A stretch of 64,000 bases of DNA, from the NCBI GenBank assembly GCA_013348845.1, contig CP054675.1, positions 620,001 through 684,000 on the forward strand, in the 5' to 3' direction. A model generated the notes under the pieces. It was not told the origin of the DNA, did not search any database, and saw only the letters and a list, made by a program, of their open reading frames with translations. The DNA is from Candidatus Tepidiaquacella proteinivora (GTDB taxonomy: Bacteria; Bacteroidota; Ignavibacteria; Tepidaquicellales; Tepidaquicellaceae). A program made the position numbers and the translations under genes. Of this stretch, positions 1-9,919 are shown piece after piece. The number at the start of each line of letters is the position of its first letter. Position 1 is the first letter of the stretch.

Positions 1-623
1 ACTTCACCTTCAGTAACAACAGTGGAACCTAAAATTACATCCTGCAGTTTTTCATATTTTAATTGAAGGAACAATTGTTTTTCAATATCTGCCCAAGCTT
101 TAACAATTTCTGGATTATTACTTTGAAGTGTCTGGTACATAAGGTCAGTTCTAAACACATTGGTAGAGTCAGTAAAAAAGTTTTTTAACCATTGAGGAAG
201 AGTTTCAGGCCTATTATATACCCAATCTTTAATTTCTTCTTCTGAAACTTTTATCCCAAGTCTGTCGATTTCCTGCTCAATCAAAATTCTTTGAACCATA
301 CCCTGCCAAACTTGTTCTTTCAATTGCTGAAGAGTTCTTTCATCAATTTCCTTTTTGTTATTTCTTTCGAGATAACCTTTAATCTGATTATTCAGTTCTT
401 CCATATACTCTTTATATTCAACCTTCTGACCATTAATAACAGCAAAATCAATCTGCCCTCTGCTTAAACCGAGATAATTCATACCCCAGTCAAAAATAAT
501 AGTACCGAGAAAAGCAATAACAACAATAATAAGAATCAGGGGCATTTTATCCCTCATTCTATTCATAATCCCACGAGGCTGGATTTTCTTTTCTTGTCCT
601 TTTTCAATGTTATTTTTTGCCAT
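1..623 (-). CDS. PpiD/SurA-type periplasmic chaperone, N-terminal part (runs off window)
   Basis: The frame is open from an ATG at 621-623 to the left edge, so only about 207 N-terminal residues are visible. A short basic cytoplasmic start is followed by one membrane segment at about residues 32-48 (MPLILIIVVIAFLGTIIFDW). A SurA_N-type helical domain follows (VINGQKVEYKEY, then QVWQGMVQRILIEQEIDRLG and VSEEEIKDWV). This layout is that of PpiD, an inner-membrane-anchored periplasmic foldase that helps outer-membrane proteins fold. The parvulin domain would lie beyond the edge and cannot be confirmed. It is divergent from the lipoprotein gene at 864. Confidence 0.8.
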   Translation of the reverse strand, partial: MAKNNIEKGQEKKIQPRGIMNRMRDKMPLILIIVVIAFLGTIIFDWGMNYLGLSRGQIDFAVINGQKVEYKEYMEELNNQIKGYLERNNKKEIDERTLQQLKEQVWQGMVQRILIEQEIDRLGIKVSEEEIKDWVYNRPETLPQWLKNFFTDSTNVFRTDLMYQTLQSNNPEIVKAWADIEKQLFLQLKYEKLQDVILGSTVVTEGE

Positions 624-863
624 AATTATAAATAAATTCTTTTAAAACAAACTTTAAAATTATATTTTTTCAAATGTAAAATCAATGAATATGTTAAAAC
701 CATAGCACAACAATAATTGATATTAAAATCTGAAAAATCATAAATATTTTAAATTTAACAGGAATTTAATTATTTGAAACTTTCATAAACCGATAAATGT
801 TTAAAGAATATCAATTTATATTATGTAATAAATTAACTATATTGAATAAACAAAAAAAATTAT

Positions 864-1355
864 ATGAAAAAAATTATCGGTCTTTTCGTTTTATTTGCTT
901 TTACAATTATTTTCACAGGTTGTCCTTATCAATCCACTATTCCAATTGATGATACGCCTGAAATATCAGTTGATTCAAAACTAATCGGGAACTGGGGTAC
1001 AAGTAATACAAGTTATTACAAGGTATCAAAAAAGTCAAATTATCTATACAGTATTATTTATGTAGAGCTCGATTCTAATGGTATAGAAGAAATATCTTCA
1101 AAATATGAAGGTTATCTGTCTAAAATAGGAAATGTTACATATTTAAATTTAAAAGATTTAGATGAGACTAATAGTGAAGGCAAATACTATATATATAAAT
1201 TTGAGTTTGAAAATGGAAACATAATCTTAACGGGAGTAACCCCTTATATTAAGGAGGATTTTTCTGATTCAAAAGAACTCAAAAAATTCTTTAAGAAAAA
1301 TCAGGATAACAGTTACTTTTTTATGGATCCTGTTGAATACAGGAAAATAAGATAA
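864..1355 (+). CDS. small lipoprotein of unknown function
   Basis: The product is 163 residues. It begins with a lysine-rich start, a hydrophobic segment and a lipobox (FTGC, Cys at about residue 20), so it should be exported and lipid-anchored. The mature part is rich in Lys, Tyr, Asn and Ser, with alternating hydrophobic residues that suggest a beta-rich fold. No family is recognised. It has its own upstream region of about 240 bases shared with the divergent PpiD-like gene, and its stop is only 6 bases from the convergent epimerase. The coding call is supported by the signal peptide and open frame; the function is unknown. Confidence 0.7.
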   Translation: MKKIIGLFVLFAFTIIFTGCPYQSTIPIDDTPEISVDSKLIGNWGTSNTSYYKVSKKSNYLYSIIYVELDSNGIEEISSKYEGYLSKIGNVTYLNLKDLDETNSEGKYYIYKFEFENGNIILTGVTPYIKEDFSDSKELKKFFKKNQDNSYFFMDPVEYRKIR

Positions 1356-1361
1356 TCTTTA

Positions 1362-2288
1362 TTATAATTTACTTCTATTTTCAGAGAACCATTCATAAGT
1401 AAGTCTAAGACCATCATCAAGGCTTATGAGGGGTTTCCATTTCAATTTACAGGAAGCAAATCTGTAATCAAGGCAGCTTCTTTTCTGCTCACCTGAAACA
1501 GGTTTACCGTGAATTGCTTTAATTTTTTTCCCCGAAATTATTTTAAGAAGATTAAATAATTTATTTACGCTTGTTTCTTCAGCAGTTGATATATTAAAAA
1601 TATCCGAACCCTTATAATCTAAAGAACACAAATTTGCACTTACAACATCAGAAACAAAAATATAATCTCTGGTATTCCTGCCGCTACCATTAATAACGGG
1701 TATTTTACTATTAATCAACTTTTTACAGAAGATAGATACTACTCCTGCTTCTCCCTTTATACTTTGTCTGGGACCATAAACATTACTATATCTTAATATT
1801 ACATAATCTATGTTATAGTAATGTTTGTAGAAATGAAGATATTTTTCAACTGTTAATTTAGAAATACCATAAGGAGAAAGTGGTTTTGTAATATGGTCTT
1901 CACCAGCAGGAAAATGTATTTGTTCCCCATAGACAGCACCGCCGGAAGAAGCAAAAATGATTTTTCTCACATTATTTTTAGCCGCAAGTTCAAATAATCT
2001 GATTGAACCTTCAATATTTATCCTTGCATCAAATAAAGGTTGGGAGATAGATTTTCTTAAATCTATCTGGGCAGCGTGATGGTTAATAATATTGATTTTA
2101 TGAAGTTTAAAAACTTTTTCAAGAGAGTCTTTATATAAATCCAATTTATAAAATACTGCGGACTTATTTACATTACTAATATCACCAGTTGATAGATTAT
2201 CAACTACGACGACTTTAAATCCTTTTTTAATATAAGCATCAACAATATGCGAGCCAATAAATCCGGCTCCACCAGTAACTAAAATCAT
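1362..2288 (-). CDS. NAD-dependent nucleotide-sugar epimerase/dehydratase (GalE-like)
   Basis: This 308-residue extended SDR enzyme has the NAD-binding GGAGFIGSH motif at residues 6-14, an Asp after beta-2 (VVVDNLSTG), and the catalytic YGISK (YxxxK) near residue 140. The YGPRQ segment is typical of UDP-glucose 4-epimerases and related nucleotide-sugar epimerases. The substrate cannot be told from sequence. It is the last gene of a leftward unit (glycosyltransferase, purD, epimerase) with gaps of 20 and 15 bases. With the upstream glycosyltransferase it probably serves surface polysaccharide synthesis. Confidence 0.9.
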   Translation of the reverse strand: MILVTGGAGFIGSHIVDAYIKKGFKVVVVDNLSTGDISNVNKSAVFYKLDLYKDSLEKVFKLHKINIINHHAAQIDLRKSISQPLFDARINIEGSIRLFELAAKNNVRKIIFASSGGAVYGEQIHFPAGEDHITKPLSPYGISKLTVEKYLHFYKHYYNIDYVILRYSNVYGPRQSIKGEAGVVSIFCKKLINSKIPVINGSGRNTRDYIFVSDVVSANLCSLDYKGSDIFNISTAEETSVNKLFNLLKIISGKKIKAIHGKPVSGEQKRSCLDYRFASCKLKWKPLISLDDGLRLTYEWFSENRSKL

Positions 2289-2303
2289 TATAGTATATTT
2301 AAT

Positions 2304-3605
2304 TTATAATACTCTATATCCAATATCTTTTCTATAATAGCAATTTTCAAAATTAATTAATGATACATTTTCATATGCTTTATTAATCGCATCACTTACA
2401 GAAGTTTCAGATAAAGCAGTTATTCCAAGCACTCTACCACCTGAAGTAATAATGTTATTGTTATCATCAAAAGTAGTACCGGAATGAAAAGCCAGAACAT
2501 CCGGTGATATTTTTTCCAATCCTGTTATTTTTTTTCCGGTCTGGTATTTATCAGGGTATCCCCCAGAAGCAATAATTACGCAGACAGCAAATTTATTATG
2601 AATTTCAAGTTTATAATTCCTGATATTATCAGTAGAAGAAGCAAGCAATAACTGCAGAAAATCAGATTTAATTAACGGAATAACGGCTTGCGACTCAGGG
2701 TCTCCAAATCTACAATTAAATTCAACAACATAGGGTTCCTTTTCACCATTACACTCTGAAATCATCAAACCACAATAAAGACATCCCTTATACTCACGAT
2801 TTAAAAGTTTCATTTGTTTTAAAGCGGGTTCGATAATTTTTAATTTTATTTTTTCTTCAAGCGATTTATCATAAAACTTTTCCGGGACTGGTGAATATGC
2901 ACCCATACCGCCAGTATTCTTACCAGTATCGCCATCTCCTATTCTTTTATGGTCTTGAGAAGGAGGAAGGACCACATAATCGGATCCATCTGTAATAGCA
3001 AAGACTGATAATTCATAACCGTTTAAAAACTGTTCAATAACAAAATTAACACCAGCATTTCCAAAAGCTTTATTAATGACCATATCTTCAAGTGTTTTAC
3101 AAGCAACAGCGAAAGAGTCAACAATAACCACACCCTTTCCAGCTGCTAATCCATCTGCTTTAATAACTAAAGGGTATTGGGAAATTTTCAAATAATTTAT
3201 AGCATCATCAAACTCACGAGCGGTAAATTTTCTAAACTCTGCTGTAGGTATCCCGGCAGATTTCATCATTTCCTTAGCAAAAATTTTACTACTTTCTATT
3301 TCAGCAGCAGATTTTGTAGGGCCAAAAACCATTATACCAAGTTTATTAAGTTCATCAACTAATCCAAGCGAGAGCGGCAATTCAGGACCAACGATAACGA
3401 AATCAAAATTATTTTCTTTTGAAAATTCACAAATTGCCGAAACATTATCTGCTTTAATATTAACAGGGGTTGAAATAGAATTCAAGCCGGCAGAACCTAT
3501 TGTAGAGAATAGTTCACCATTTGAATTTTTAAATGACGGAGAATTTCTTATTCCCCATGCTAATGCATGTTCTCTGCCACCATTTCCAACAATTAATATT
3601 TTCAT
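2304..3605 (-). CDS. purD: phosphoribosylamine-glycine ligase
   Basis: The 433-residue length is normal for PurD. This ATP-grasp enzyme joins glycine to phosphoribosylamine to make GAR in purine synthesis. Visible marks are the N-terminal GNGGREHALAW, the GPELPLSLGLVDEL segment, the ATP-grasp KADGLAAGKGVV near residue 150, the DHKRIGDGDTGKNTGGMGAYSP signature, and EFNCRFGDPESQ near residue 290. It lies between a glycosyltransferase and an epimerase in one leftward unit, an uncommon setting because no other purine gene is near. All key motifs are present. Confidence 0.97.
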   Translation of the reverse strand: MKILIVGNGGREHALAWGIRNSPSFKNSNGELFSTIGSAGLNSISTPVNIKADNVSAICEFSKENNFDFVIVGPELPLSLGLVDELNKLGIMVFGPTKSAAEIESSKIFAKEMMKSAGIPTAEFRKFTAREFDDAINYLKISQYPLVIKADGLAAGKGVVIVDSFAVACKTLEDMVINKAFGNAGVNFVIEQFLNGYELSVFAITDGSDYVVLPPSQDHKRIGDGDTGKNTGGMGAYSPVPEKFYDKSLEEKIKLKIIEPALKQMKLLNREYKGCLYCGLMISECNGEKEPYVVEFNCRFGDPESQAVIPLIKSDFLQLLLASSTDNIRNYKLEIHNKFAVCVIIASGGYPDKYQTGKKITGLEKISPDVLAFHSGTTFDDNNNIITSGGRVLGITALSETSVSDAINKAYENVSLINFENCYYRKDIGYRVL

Positions 3606-3625
3606 ATAAGGAATTATAAAATTAG

Positions 3626-4903
3626 TTATTCAATATCTTGTAAATAATTAAATTCTCTTGCAAGCGCTTCAACATATTGCATATTTTCAAATTTTTCGAT
3701 CAATGCTTCGTTCGGTGATGGTAGCACCCCTGCTTCATATTCATTATAATAATCGTAAATTGCTTCAGCAATAGTAGCAGGGTTATAATCAGTAACAATT
3801 TTACAGGCATTATAATTAAGTAATACATTTTTAGTTACACCATCAGGAACACAGGCAAGGATATTTTTTCTACTACCGATATAATCACCAATGACACCCG
3901 GTAAAATAGCATCATTATTTTTAATATTTTTTATATGTAAAAAAAGAACATCGGAAGCAAGCAAATATTTAATACATTCAAGATGATTAACATAGCCCGG
4001 CATATATAAAGAATCAAGAATTTTAAAATCTTTTGCAAATCTAAGAAGTTTTTTCGGGACAATTCCAAGATACAGGAATTCAATTCTATCTTTATATAAT
4101 GGGACAGCATTAAATAGTGCTCTGATAGATTTGAATAATAATTTTAACCCTCTTGAATGGAGACTACCGACATAAGTAATTCGCATTTTATTAGTATATG
4201 GAAGATTTTTCTTTTTCGCTAATTCAAAGTCATTTTTATCAAAAGTATGAGGGTAAAGTTTTATATCATTGTAAGTTATATCAGAGTTCCTTGATATAAT
4301 CATCTCCTTAATTCGCCTATTTGTTGTAATAATTTTATTTGCATCCTTAACAACTGCACTTTCGAGTGCGATATTTCTTTTTTTATGATATAAAGTGGGA
4401 TAATATCTTAAAGTATAATTACCAACCCAACTATCCATAAAATCCACAACCAACGGGACTTTAAATCTTCTTTTCAATTCCTGCCCGATAAGGAAATCAG
4501 TAAAAGGTGGTGCAACAGCAAATACTAAATTGTAACCACCGTTTTCTTTCCATAGCTGAATTGCTTTCTTTACTGCTTTTGAATACCAGAAGATTTTAGA
4601 ATCCGGAATATAGAACCAGCTTGAAAAATAATTTTTAAAAGATTGAAAACTATCGTTCGGTACTTTAGTAATTATTTTATTCGTATCAAGAATCTCTGCA
4701 CCTGTTCTTTCAATTTTTATTCCTGAATCCAATGCTTCTCTTAAAAGAAAATCATCAACAAGAAATAACTTTCTCGGGCTATCGGTTAAAACTGTAACAT
4801 CCCAGTTAAAGTGATTCAGGTATTTAGCAAATTTCAAGGGCCTTTTCACCCCACCAAATCCCATAGGTGGAAAATAATAGGAAATAAATAAAACTTTTTT
4901 CAT
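3626..4903 (-). CDS. glycosyltransferase family 4-like protein
   Basis: This 425-residue protein starts KKVLFISYYFPPMGFGG, the glycine-rich N-terminal loop of GT-B glycosyltransferases that use nucleotide sugars. The C-terminal Rossmann half contains RITYVGSLHSRG and LPGVIGDYIGSRKNILACVP, the usual donor-binding region. No membrane segment is evident, so it should act at the cytoplasmic face. The protein at 9920-11149 is a clear paralog, sharing the YYFPP...GGV.R...KF.KYLNHF.W start. It leads the leftward unit with purD and the epimerase. Donor and acceptor are unknown. Confidence 0.88.
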   Translation of the reverse strand: MKKVLFISYYFPPMGFGGVKRPLKFAKYLNHFNWDVTVLTDSPRKLFLVDDFLLREALDSGIKIERTGAEILDTNKIITKVPNDSFQSFKNYFSSWFYIPDSKIFWYSKAVKKAIQLWKENGGYNLVFAVAPPFTDFLIGQELKRRFKVPLVVDFMDSWVGNYTLRYYPTLYHKKRNIALESAVVKDANKIITTNRRIKEMIISRNSDITYNDIKLYPHTFDKNDFELAKKKNLPYTNKMRITYVGSLHSRGLKLLFKSIRALFNAVPLYKDRIEFLYLGIVPKKLLRFAKDFKILDSLYMPGYVNHLECIKYLLASDVLFLHIKNIKNNDAILPGVIGDYIGSRKNILACVPDGVTKNVLLNYNACKIVTDYNPATIAEAIYDYYNEYEAGVLPSPNEALIEKFENMQYVEALAREFNYLQDIE

Positions 4904-5232
4904 AGTTAATCAAATTATTACTAAAATAAATAAATTACCCCCTATTTTCAATTATACTACATTTACATAAGTTATATTATAATATGTGTAAATTTTAAAA
5001 CAAAAACTAAAACATATAGTTAATTTATATAAAAAATAATTTCAAGGTTATAGTTATAAAAATAGAGGGATTTACAATTTTAAGTATTGATATTTTTTGA
5101 AAATAAAATTATATTCCAAAGAGTTTAAAAAATTAAACATTTTAACATTTATATAGTTTATGGAACGGAGGGAAAATATTGGGAAGAATGTATATGTCTT
5201 CACAATAAAATTACATACAAAATTTTAATTAT
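4904..5232. other. intergenic region between divergent genes
   Basis: These 329 very AT-rich bases separate the leftward glycosyltransferase from the rightward hybrid kinase and must hold promoters for both. I see no convincing RNA gene, inverted repeat or conserved small ORF. A purine-rich GGAACGGAGGG stretch near 5162-5172 could serve an unannotated 22-codon ORF at 5160, but nothing supports that ORF as real. Confidence 0.5.
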
Positions 5233-8200
5233 ATGGATAATAATTATAAACCAAAAAGATTAAAGAAAAGGATATTAGTTCCTTTGATTTTATTATATAC
5301 AATAATAATTTTATTTATCGGATACCAATACTATAAATATAGTGAGAATAGTATAAAGAAGGAAAAATTACAAGAGTTAAAAACGATTGCAGAACTAAAA
5401 ATCAAACAGATAACCGAGTGGAAAAATTCAAATATAAAAATTGCCGAAGTAGTAACGAAAAGTCCGTTATTCAGAACAAGTGTCCGAAAATACTTAGAAG
5501 AAGATGATTTATCACAAAAGCAACAAATAATTGACAGACTTAATGTACTAAAAAAATATGCATCCTTTGAATATGTAAGTATAGCAGACAGTAAAGGAAA
5601 AGTATTAATAACATTAGATACAAGTTTAAAACAAATTGATTCCGTATTTTCAGGAGATTTACAGAAAGTAAAGAAACAGAAAGAAACGATATTATCAAAT
5701 TTTCAGTTATGTAAGAGTCATAATAATATTCATATAATTATAATTTCCCCTATTTTTGCTGATAAAAACAGAATTGTAGCGAACTTAATATTACAAATAG
5801 AACCATCAAAATTTCTTTACCCCTTGATACAATCCTGGCCTATTGATTCAGAAACGGGTGAGACGCTTTTATTTGAGAAAACTGAGAATGAAATAGTATT
5901 TTTAAATGAGCTCAAACATAAAAAAGAAACAGCACTAAAATTTAAAATTCCACTAAGTGAGGAAGAAGTGTTAGCAGTGCAGGGCGCTTTAGGAAAAAGA
6001 GGACCCATTGAAGGAAAGGATTACAGAGGGGAAGAAGTTCTTGGTTATATTGCAGAAGTTGAAGGTACACCGTGGATTATGGTTGCAAAAACAGATAAAG
6101 AAGAAATTATGGGCGAATTAAGAGTAAGGGCAATCTATGGAATTATTATTATGGCATTACTTATACTATTTGCTACATCAATTATTATATTTATTTACAA
6201 ATTAAGACAAAAAGAAATTAGCATAAAATTACTTGAAAATGAGAGAGAACTTTTAAAAACACAACAGAAATACAGAACAATTCTTTACAGTATAGGAGAC
6301 GCTGTAATAACAACCGATACTGAAGGTTATATTACATTAATGAATAAAATTGCAGAGGATTTAACTGGCTGGAAAGAAGAGGAAGCCAAAGGAAGGAAGC
6401 TTGAAGAAGTATTTAATATAATAAACGAAGAATCCCGTAAGGTAGCAGAAAATCCAGTGGAAAGAGTTATAAAGGAAGGAATAATAGTAGGACTTGCAAA
6501 TCATACGGTATTAATTTCCAGAGATGGTAATGAATATCCAATTGCGGATGCCGGAGCACCTATAATAGATGACAATAATAACATCATAGGAGTTGTACTT
6601 GTTTTTAGAGACCAGACAAAAGAAAGAGAGCAAGAAGCAATTTTAAGAGAAAGTGAAGAAAAATTCAGAAATGTTTTCCAAGCATCAAATGTAGCAAAAT
6701 CAATAACTCTTGTTTCAGGTGAAGTATATCCTAATAAAGCATTTTGTGAATTACTTGGATATACAGAAGAAGAATTTATACAGAAAAAATGGACAGAAAT
6801 TACACATCCTGATGATTTAGAGAGAAATATGGTACTTGTAAATAAATTACTTAAAGGGGAAATAGATTCATTTAGATTTGTAAAACGATATTTACATAAA
6901 AATGGTTCAATAATCTGGGTGGATATTTTTGTATCATTATATCGCGATAAAAACAATAACCCACAGTATTTCATCACAAATATTGTTGATATAACTGATA
7001 ATAAAAAGAAGGAAGATGCATTAAAATTAAATAATATAAGGCAAAAGGCTCTTATAAACTTACATAATATGAAAAACCGACCAGAAGAAGAGATATATGA
7101 TTACTGTATTGAAGCATCAATAAAGTCACTGCAAAGTAAATATGCATTTTTTGGTTTAATCAGCGAAGATGAATCAATAATGAAAATACATTCCTGGTCA
7201 AAGGAGGTAATGAAAGAATGCGCAGTAAAGGAAGTACCGTTTGATTTTATATTATCCGAATCAGGTATCTGGGCTGATTGTATCAGATTAAGAAAACCAT
7301 TAATAATAAATGATTATAAATCATATCAAAATAAAAAAGGTATTCCTGAAGGCCATGTAGAAATTGAAAGATTTATTTCAGTTCCTATTTTTGAAGGAGA
7401 AAAAATAGTCGCAGTTGCAGCAGTAGCCAATAAAGCAGAAAATTACACCGAATCTGATTTGAACGCATTCTTAACATTTATGAACCGAATGTGGGAAATA
7501 ATATCATATAATAGAATACAGAAGGGATATATGGATTTATTAATCAAGAATCAGGCAGTTCTTGATTCTGTTGCGGATATTATAATGGAAGTTGATACAA
7601 ATAAGATTTACACCTGGGCAAATCAGGCTGGATATGAATTTTTTGGTGAAGATGTTATAGGAAAAGAAGCATCATACTATTTTGTAGGTGAACAGGATAC
7701 TTATGAAAAAGTTAAGGAACTCTTTGAAGGAAGTGATAAAACAATAAATGTCGAAAGCTGGCAAAGAAGAAAAGATGGAGAGAAAAGATTGCTTTCCTGG
7801 CGATGTAGAGCAATAAAAGACACTGAAGGAAATATAGTAGGAATAATTTCAACTGCAAGAGATATTACAGAAAAACGAATACTTGATGAAAAAATAAAAG
7901 AGAGTGAAGAAAGATTCAGGATTTTATTTAATACTATGGAAAATGGAGGAATATATCTGGATGCAGAAGGAAAAATTATTATGGCAAATGACGCAGTAGA
8001 AAAAATATTGGGAGTTCCAAAAGAAAAATTAATCGGGGAAAAAATTTACGACTTAAATATAAAAATGATAAATGAAGACGGTTCAGAATACAAAATTGAA
8101 GAATGTCCAACAATAAAAGCATTAGCCACAGGAGAGAAATCATATGGTGTTACAGGAATATTAAATTCAAAAGATAATGAATATCACTGGCTGCTTGTCA

Positions 8201-9849
8201 CAGCAACTCCGGAATTCAGATTAAACGAAAAGAAACCTTATCGTGTCTATACAATATTTACAGATATAACAAAATTAAAACGGACAGAGAATGAATTAAA
8301 ACTTGCATTAGAGCAATGGGATATAAGTTATAATGCAATTAATGATGGGATGGTTCTGCTTGATGCAAACCAAAGAATAATAAAATGTAATAAAACATTT
8401 CTAAAACTATTTAATAAAACAGAGGAAGAGGTAATAGGTAATATATGTCATAATATTGTTCATTCGACGGATTGCTCAGTTGATAATTGTCCGTTTGTAA
8501 TAACAAAACAGACGAAAACGAGAGAATCTATGGAAATGAATATTAATGGGATGATTTGTAATGTAACAACTGACCCAATATTAGATGAAAATGGAGATAT
8601 CTTAGGCGCAGTTCATATTATAACAGACATAACAAAAATAAAGAATTATGAAAAAGAATTGATTCAGGCAAAGGAAAAAGCAGAAGAGATGAACCGAATA
8701 AAAACACATTTTCTTGCGAATATGAGTCATGAATTACGGACACCAATGGTAGCAATATTAGGATTTTCAGAAATCTTAACTCAGAAAATCACAGATGAGA
8801 AGCTTAGAAAAAATGCTGAGCTGGTATATAAGGGAGCCACTCGTTTAATGTCAACCTTGAACAAAATCCTTGATGTATCTCTGATAGAAGCGGGACAAAT
8901 GCCAGTGAAATTAGAAGATTTAGATATAATAAAAGAAGCAAAAGATACTGTCAGTTTGTACAAAGATGTTTCAGCCAAAAAGAATCTAAATTTAGAATTT
9001 GAATCAGAATTTGAAGATTTATATTTAAAACTTGATAAAAAGTTTATTGAAGAGATTCTGGACAATTTAATAAACAATGCGATAAAATATACAGAAAAAG
9101 GAGGAGTTAAAGTAAGAATAACAGAACAAACAAAAAACGGAAATTCATATATTGATATAGATGTTATTGATACAGGTATCGGTATAGAAGATGGAAAGAG
9201 AGAAATCATCTGGGAAGAATTCAGGCAGGCAAGTGAGGGTCGCGGGCGGCTCTTTGAAGGGACAGGATTAGGGTTATCAATAAGTAAGAAGTTAGTTAAA
9301 TTACTTGGAGGTGAGATTTTTATTAAGGAAAGCAAAATAAATTCAGGGACTACTTTTACTGTAAGATTTCCTTTAACACCAGAACTTGTAACTAAAACCG
9401 AAGATATTAAAAAAATAAAAGAAAAATTACAGACAATGGAAACTCAGGAAGAGTTAAAAATACCAGAATGGCTTCCGGAAATTCTATATGTCGAAGATGA
9501 GGAAGATTCAATTACGCTTGTAGAATATATGCTTAAAGGACGATGTAAATTAGATATTGCTCTTAACGGGGAGGAAGCAATAGAAAAAGCGAAAAGTAAA
9601 AGATACGATATAATTCTTATGGATATAAATTTAAGAAAAGGACTTGACGGGGTACAAGTAACAGAAATAATAAGAAAGATGCCAGAATACGAAAAGACTC
9701 CAATAGTTGCAATAACTGCATTTGCAATGATACATGAAAAGGAAGAATTCTTACAGAAAGGGTGCACGCATTATTTATCAAAACCTTTTAACAGGCAGCA
9801 ATTAGTTTTCCTTATTAATGAAATTATTGAAAATATAAAAGAAAAATAA
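5233..9849 (+). CDS. hybrid sensor histidine kinase with Cache-like, PAS, GAF and receiver domains
   Basis: A 1538-residue membrane sensor. Two membrane segments (about residues 14-30 and 298-320) bracket an extracytoplasmic Cache-like domain. Then come PAS (about 345-460), PAS (470-590), GAF (600-760), PAS (770-880), PAS (885-1015) and PAS (1020-1140). The HisKA box is MSHELRTP with phospho-acceptor His1166. The catalytic domain is intact (NLINNAIKYTEKGG, DTGIGI, GTGLGLSISKKL). A C-terminal receiver has phospho-acceptor Asp1464 in ILMDINL. It signals by phosphorelay; no output regulator is adjacent, and the ligand is unknown. It is flanked by two paralogous glycosyltransferases. Confidence 0.93.
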   Translation: MDNNYKPKRLKKRILVPLILLYTIIILFIGYQYYKYSENSIKKEKLQELKTIAELKIKQITEWKNSNIKIAEVVTKSPLFRTSVRKYLEEDDLSQKQQIIDRLNVLKKYASFEYVSIADSKGKVLITLDTSLKQIDSVFSGDLQKVKKQKETILSNFQLCKSHNNIHIIIISPIFADKNRIVANLILQIEPSKFLYPLIQSWPIDSETGETLLFEKTENEIVFLNELKHKKETALKFKIPLSEEEVLAVQGALGKRGPIEGKDYRGEEVLGYIAEVEGTPWIMVAKTDKEEIMGELRVRAIYGIIIMALLILFATSIIIFIYKLRQKEISIKLLENERELLKTQQKYRTILYSIGDAVITTDTEGYITLMNKIAEDLTGWKEEEAKGRKLEEVFNIINEESRKVAENPVERVIKEGIIVGLANHTVLISRDGNEYPIADAGAPIIDDNNNIIGVVLVFRDQTKEREQEAILRESEEKFRNVFQASNVAKSITLVSGEVYPNKAFCELLGYTEEEFIQKKWTEITHPDDLERNMVLVNKLLKGEIDSFRFVKRYLHKNGSIIWVDIFVSLYRDKNNNPQYFITNIVDITDNKKKEDALKLNNIRQKALINLHNMKNRPEEEIYDYCIEASIKSLQSKYAFFGLISEDESIMKIHSWSKEVMKECAVKEVPFDFILSESGIWADCIRLRKPLIINDYKSYQNKKGIPEGHVEIERFISVPIFEGEKIVAVAAVANKAENYTESDLNAFLTFMNRMWEIISYNRIQKGYMDLLIKNQAVLDSVADIIMEVDTNKIYTWANQAGYEFFGEDVIGKEASYYFVGEQDTYEKVKELFEGSDKTINVESWQRRKDGEKRLLSWRCRAIKDTEGNIVGIISTARDITEKRILDEKIKESEERFRILFNTMENGGIYLDAEGKIIMANDAVEKILGVPKEKLIGEKIYDLNIKMINEDGSEYKIEECPTIKALATGEKSYGVTGILNSKDNEYHWLLVTATPEFRLNEKKPYRVYTIFTDITKLKRTENELKLALEQWDISYNAINDGMVLLDANQRIIKCNKTFLKLFNKTEEEVIGNICHNIVHSTDCSVDNCPFVITKQTKTRESMEMNINGMICNVTTDPILDENGDILGAVHIITDITKIKNYEKELIQAKEKAEEMNRIKTHFLANMSHELRTPMVAILGFSEILTQKITDEKLRKNAELVYKGATRLMSTLNKILDVSLIEAGQMPVKLEDLDIIKEAKDTVSLYKDVSAKKNLNLEFESEFEDLYLKLDKKFIEEILDNLINNAIKYTEKGGVKVRITEQTKNGNSYIDIDVIDTGIGIEDGKREIIWEEFRQASEGRGRLFEGTGLGLSISKKLVKLLGGEIFIKESKINSGTTFTVRFPLTPELVTKTEDIKKIKEKLQTMETQEELKIPEWLPEILYVEDEEDSITLVEYMLKGRCKLDIALNGEEAIEKAKSKRYDIILMDINLRKGLDGVQVTEIIRKMPEYEKTPIVAITAFAMIHEKEEFLQKGCTHYLSKPFNRQQLVFLINEIIENIKEK

Positions 9850-9919
9850 TTTGAATTAAATTATTTTTCGTATAAACTTTTTTAGACGGAATTTAATATC
9901 CCGGGAAAAATAATAAATC

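Noticed and set aside
5160-5228. 22-codon frame before the hybrid kinase
   Set aside because: No independent support; more likely leader sequence.
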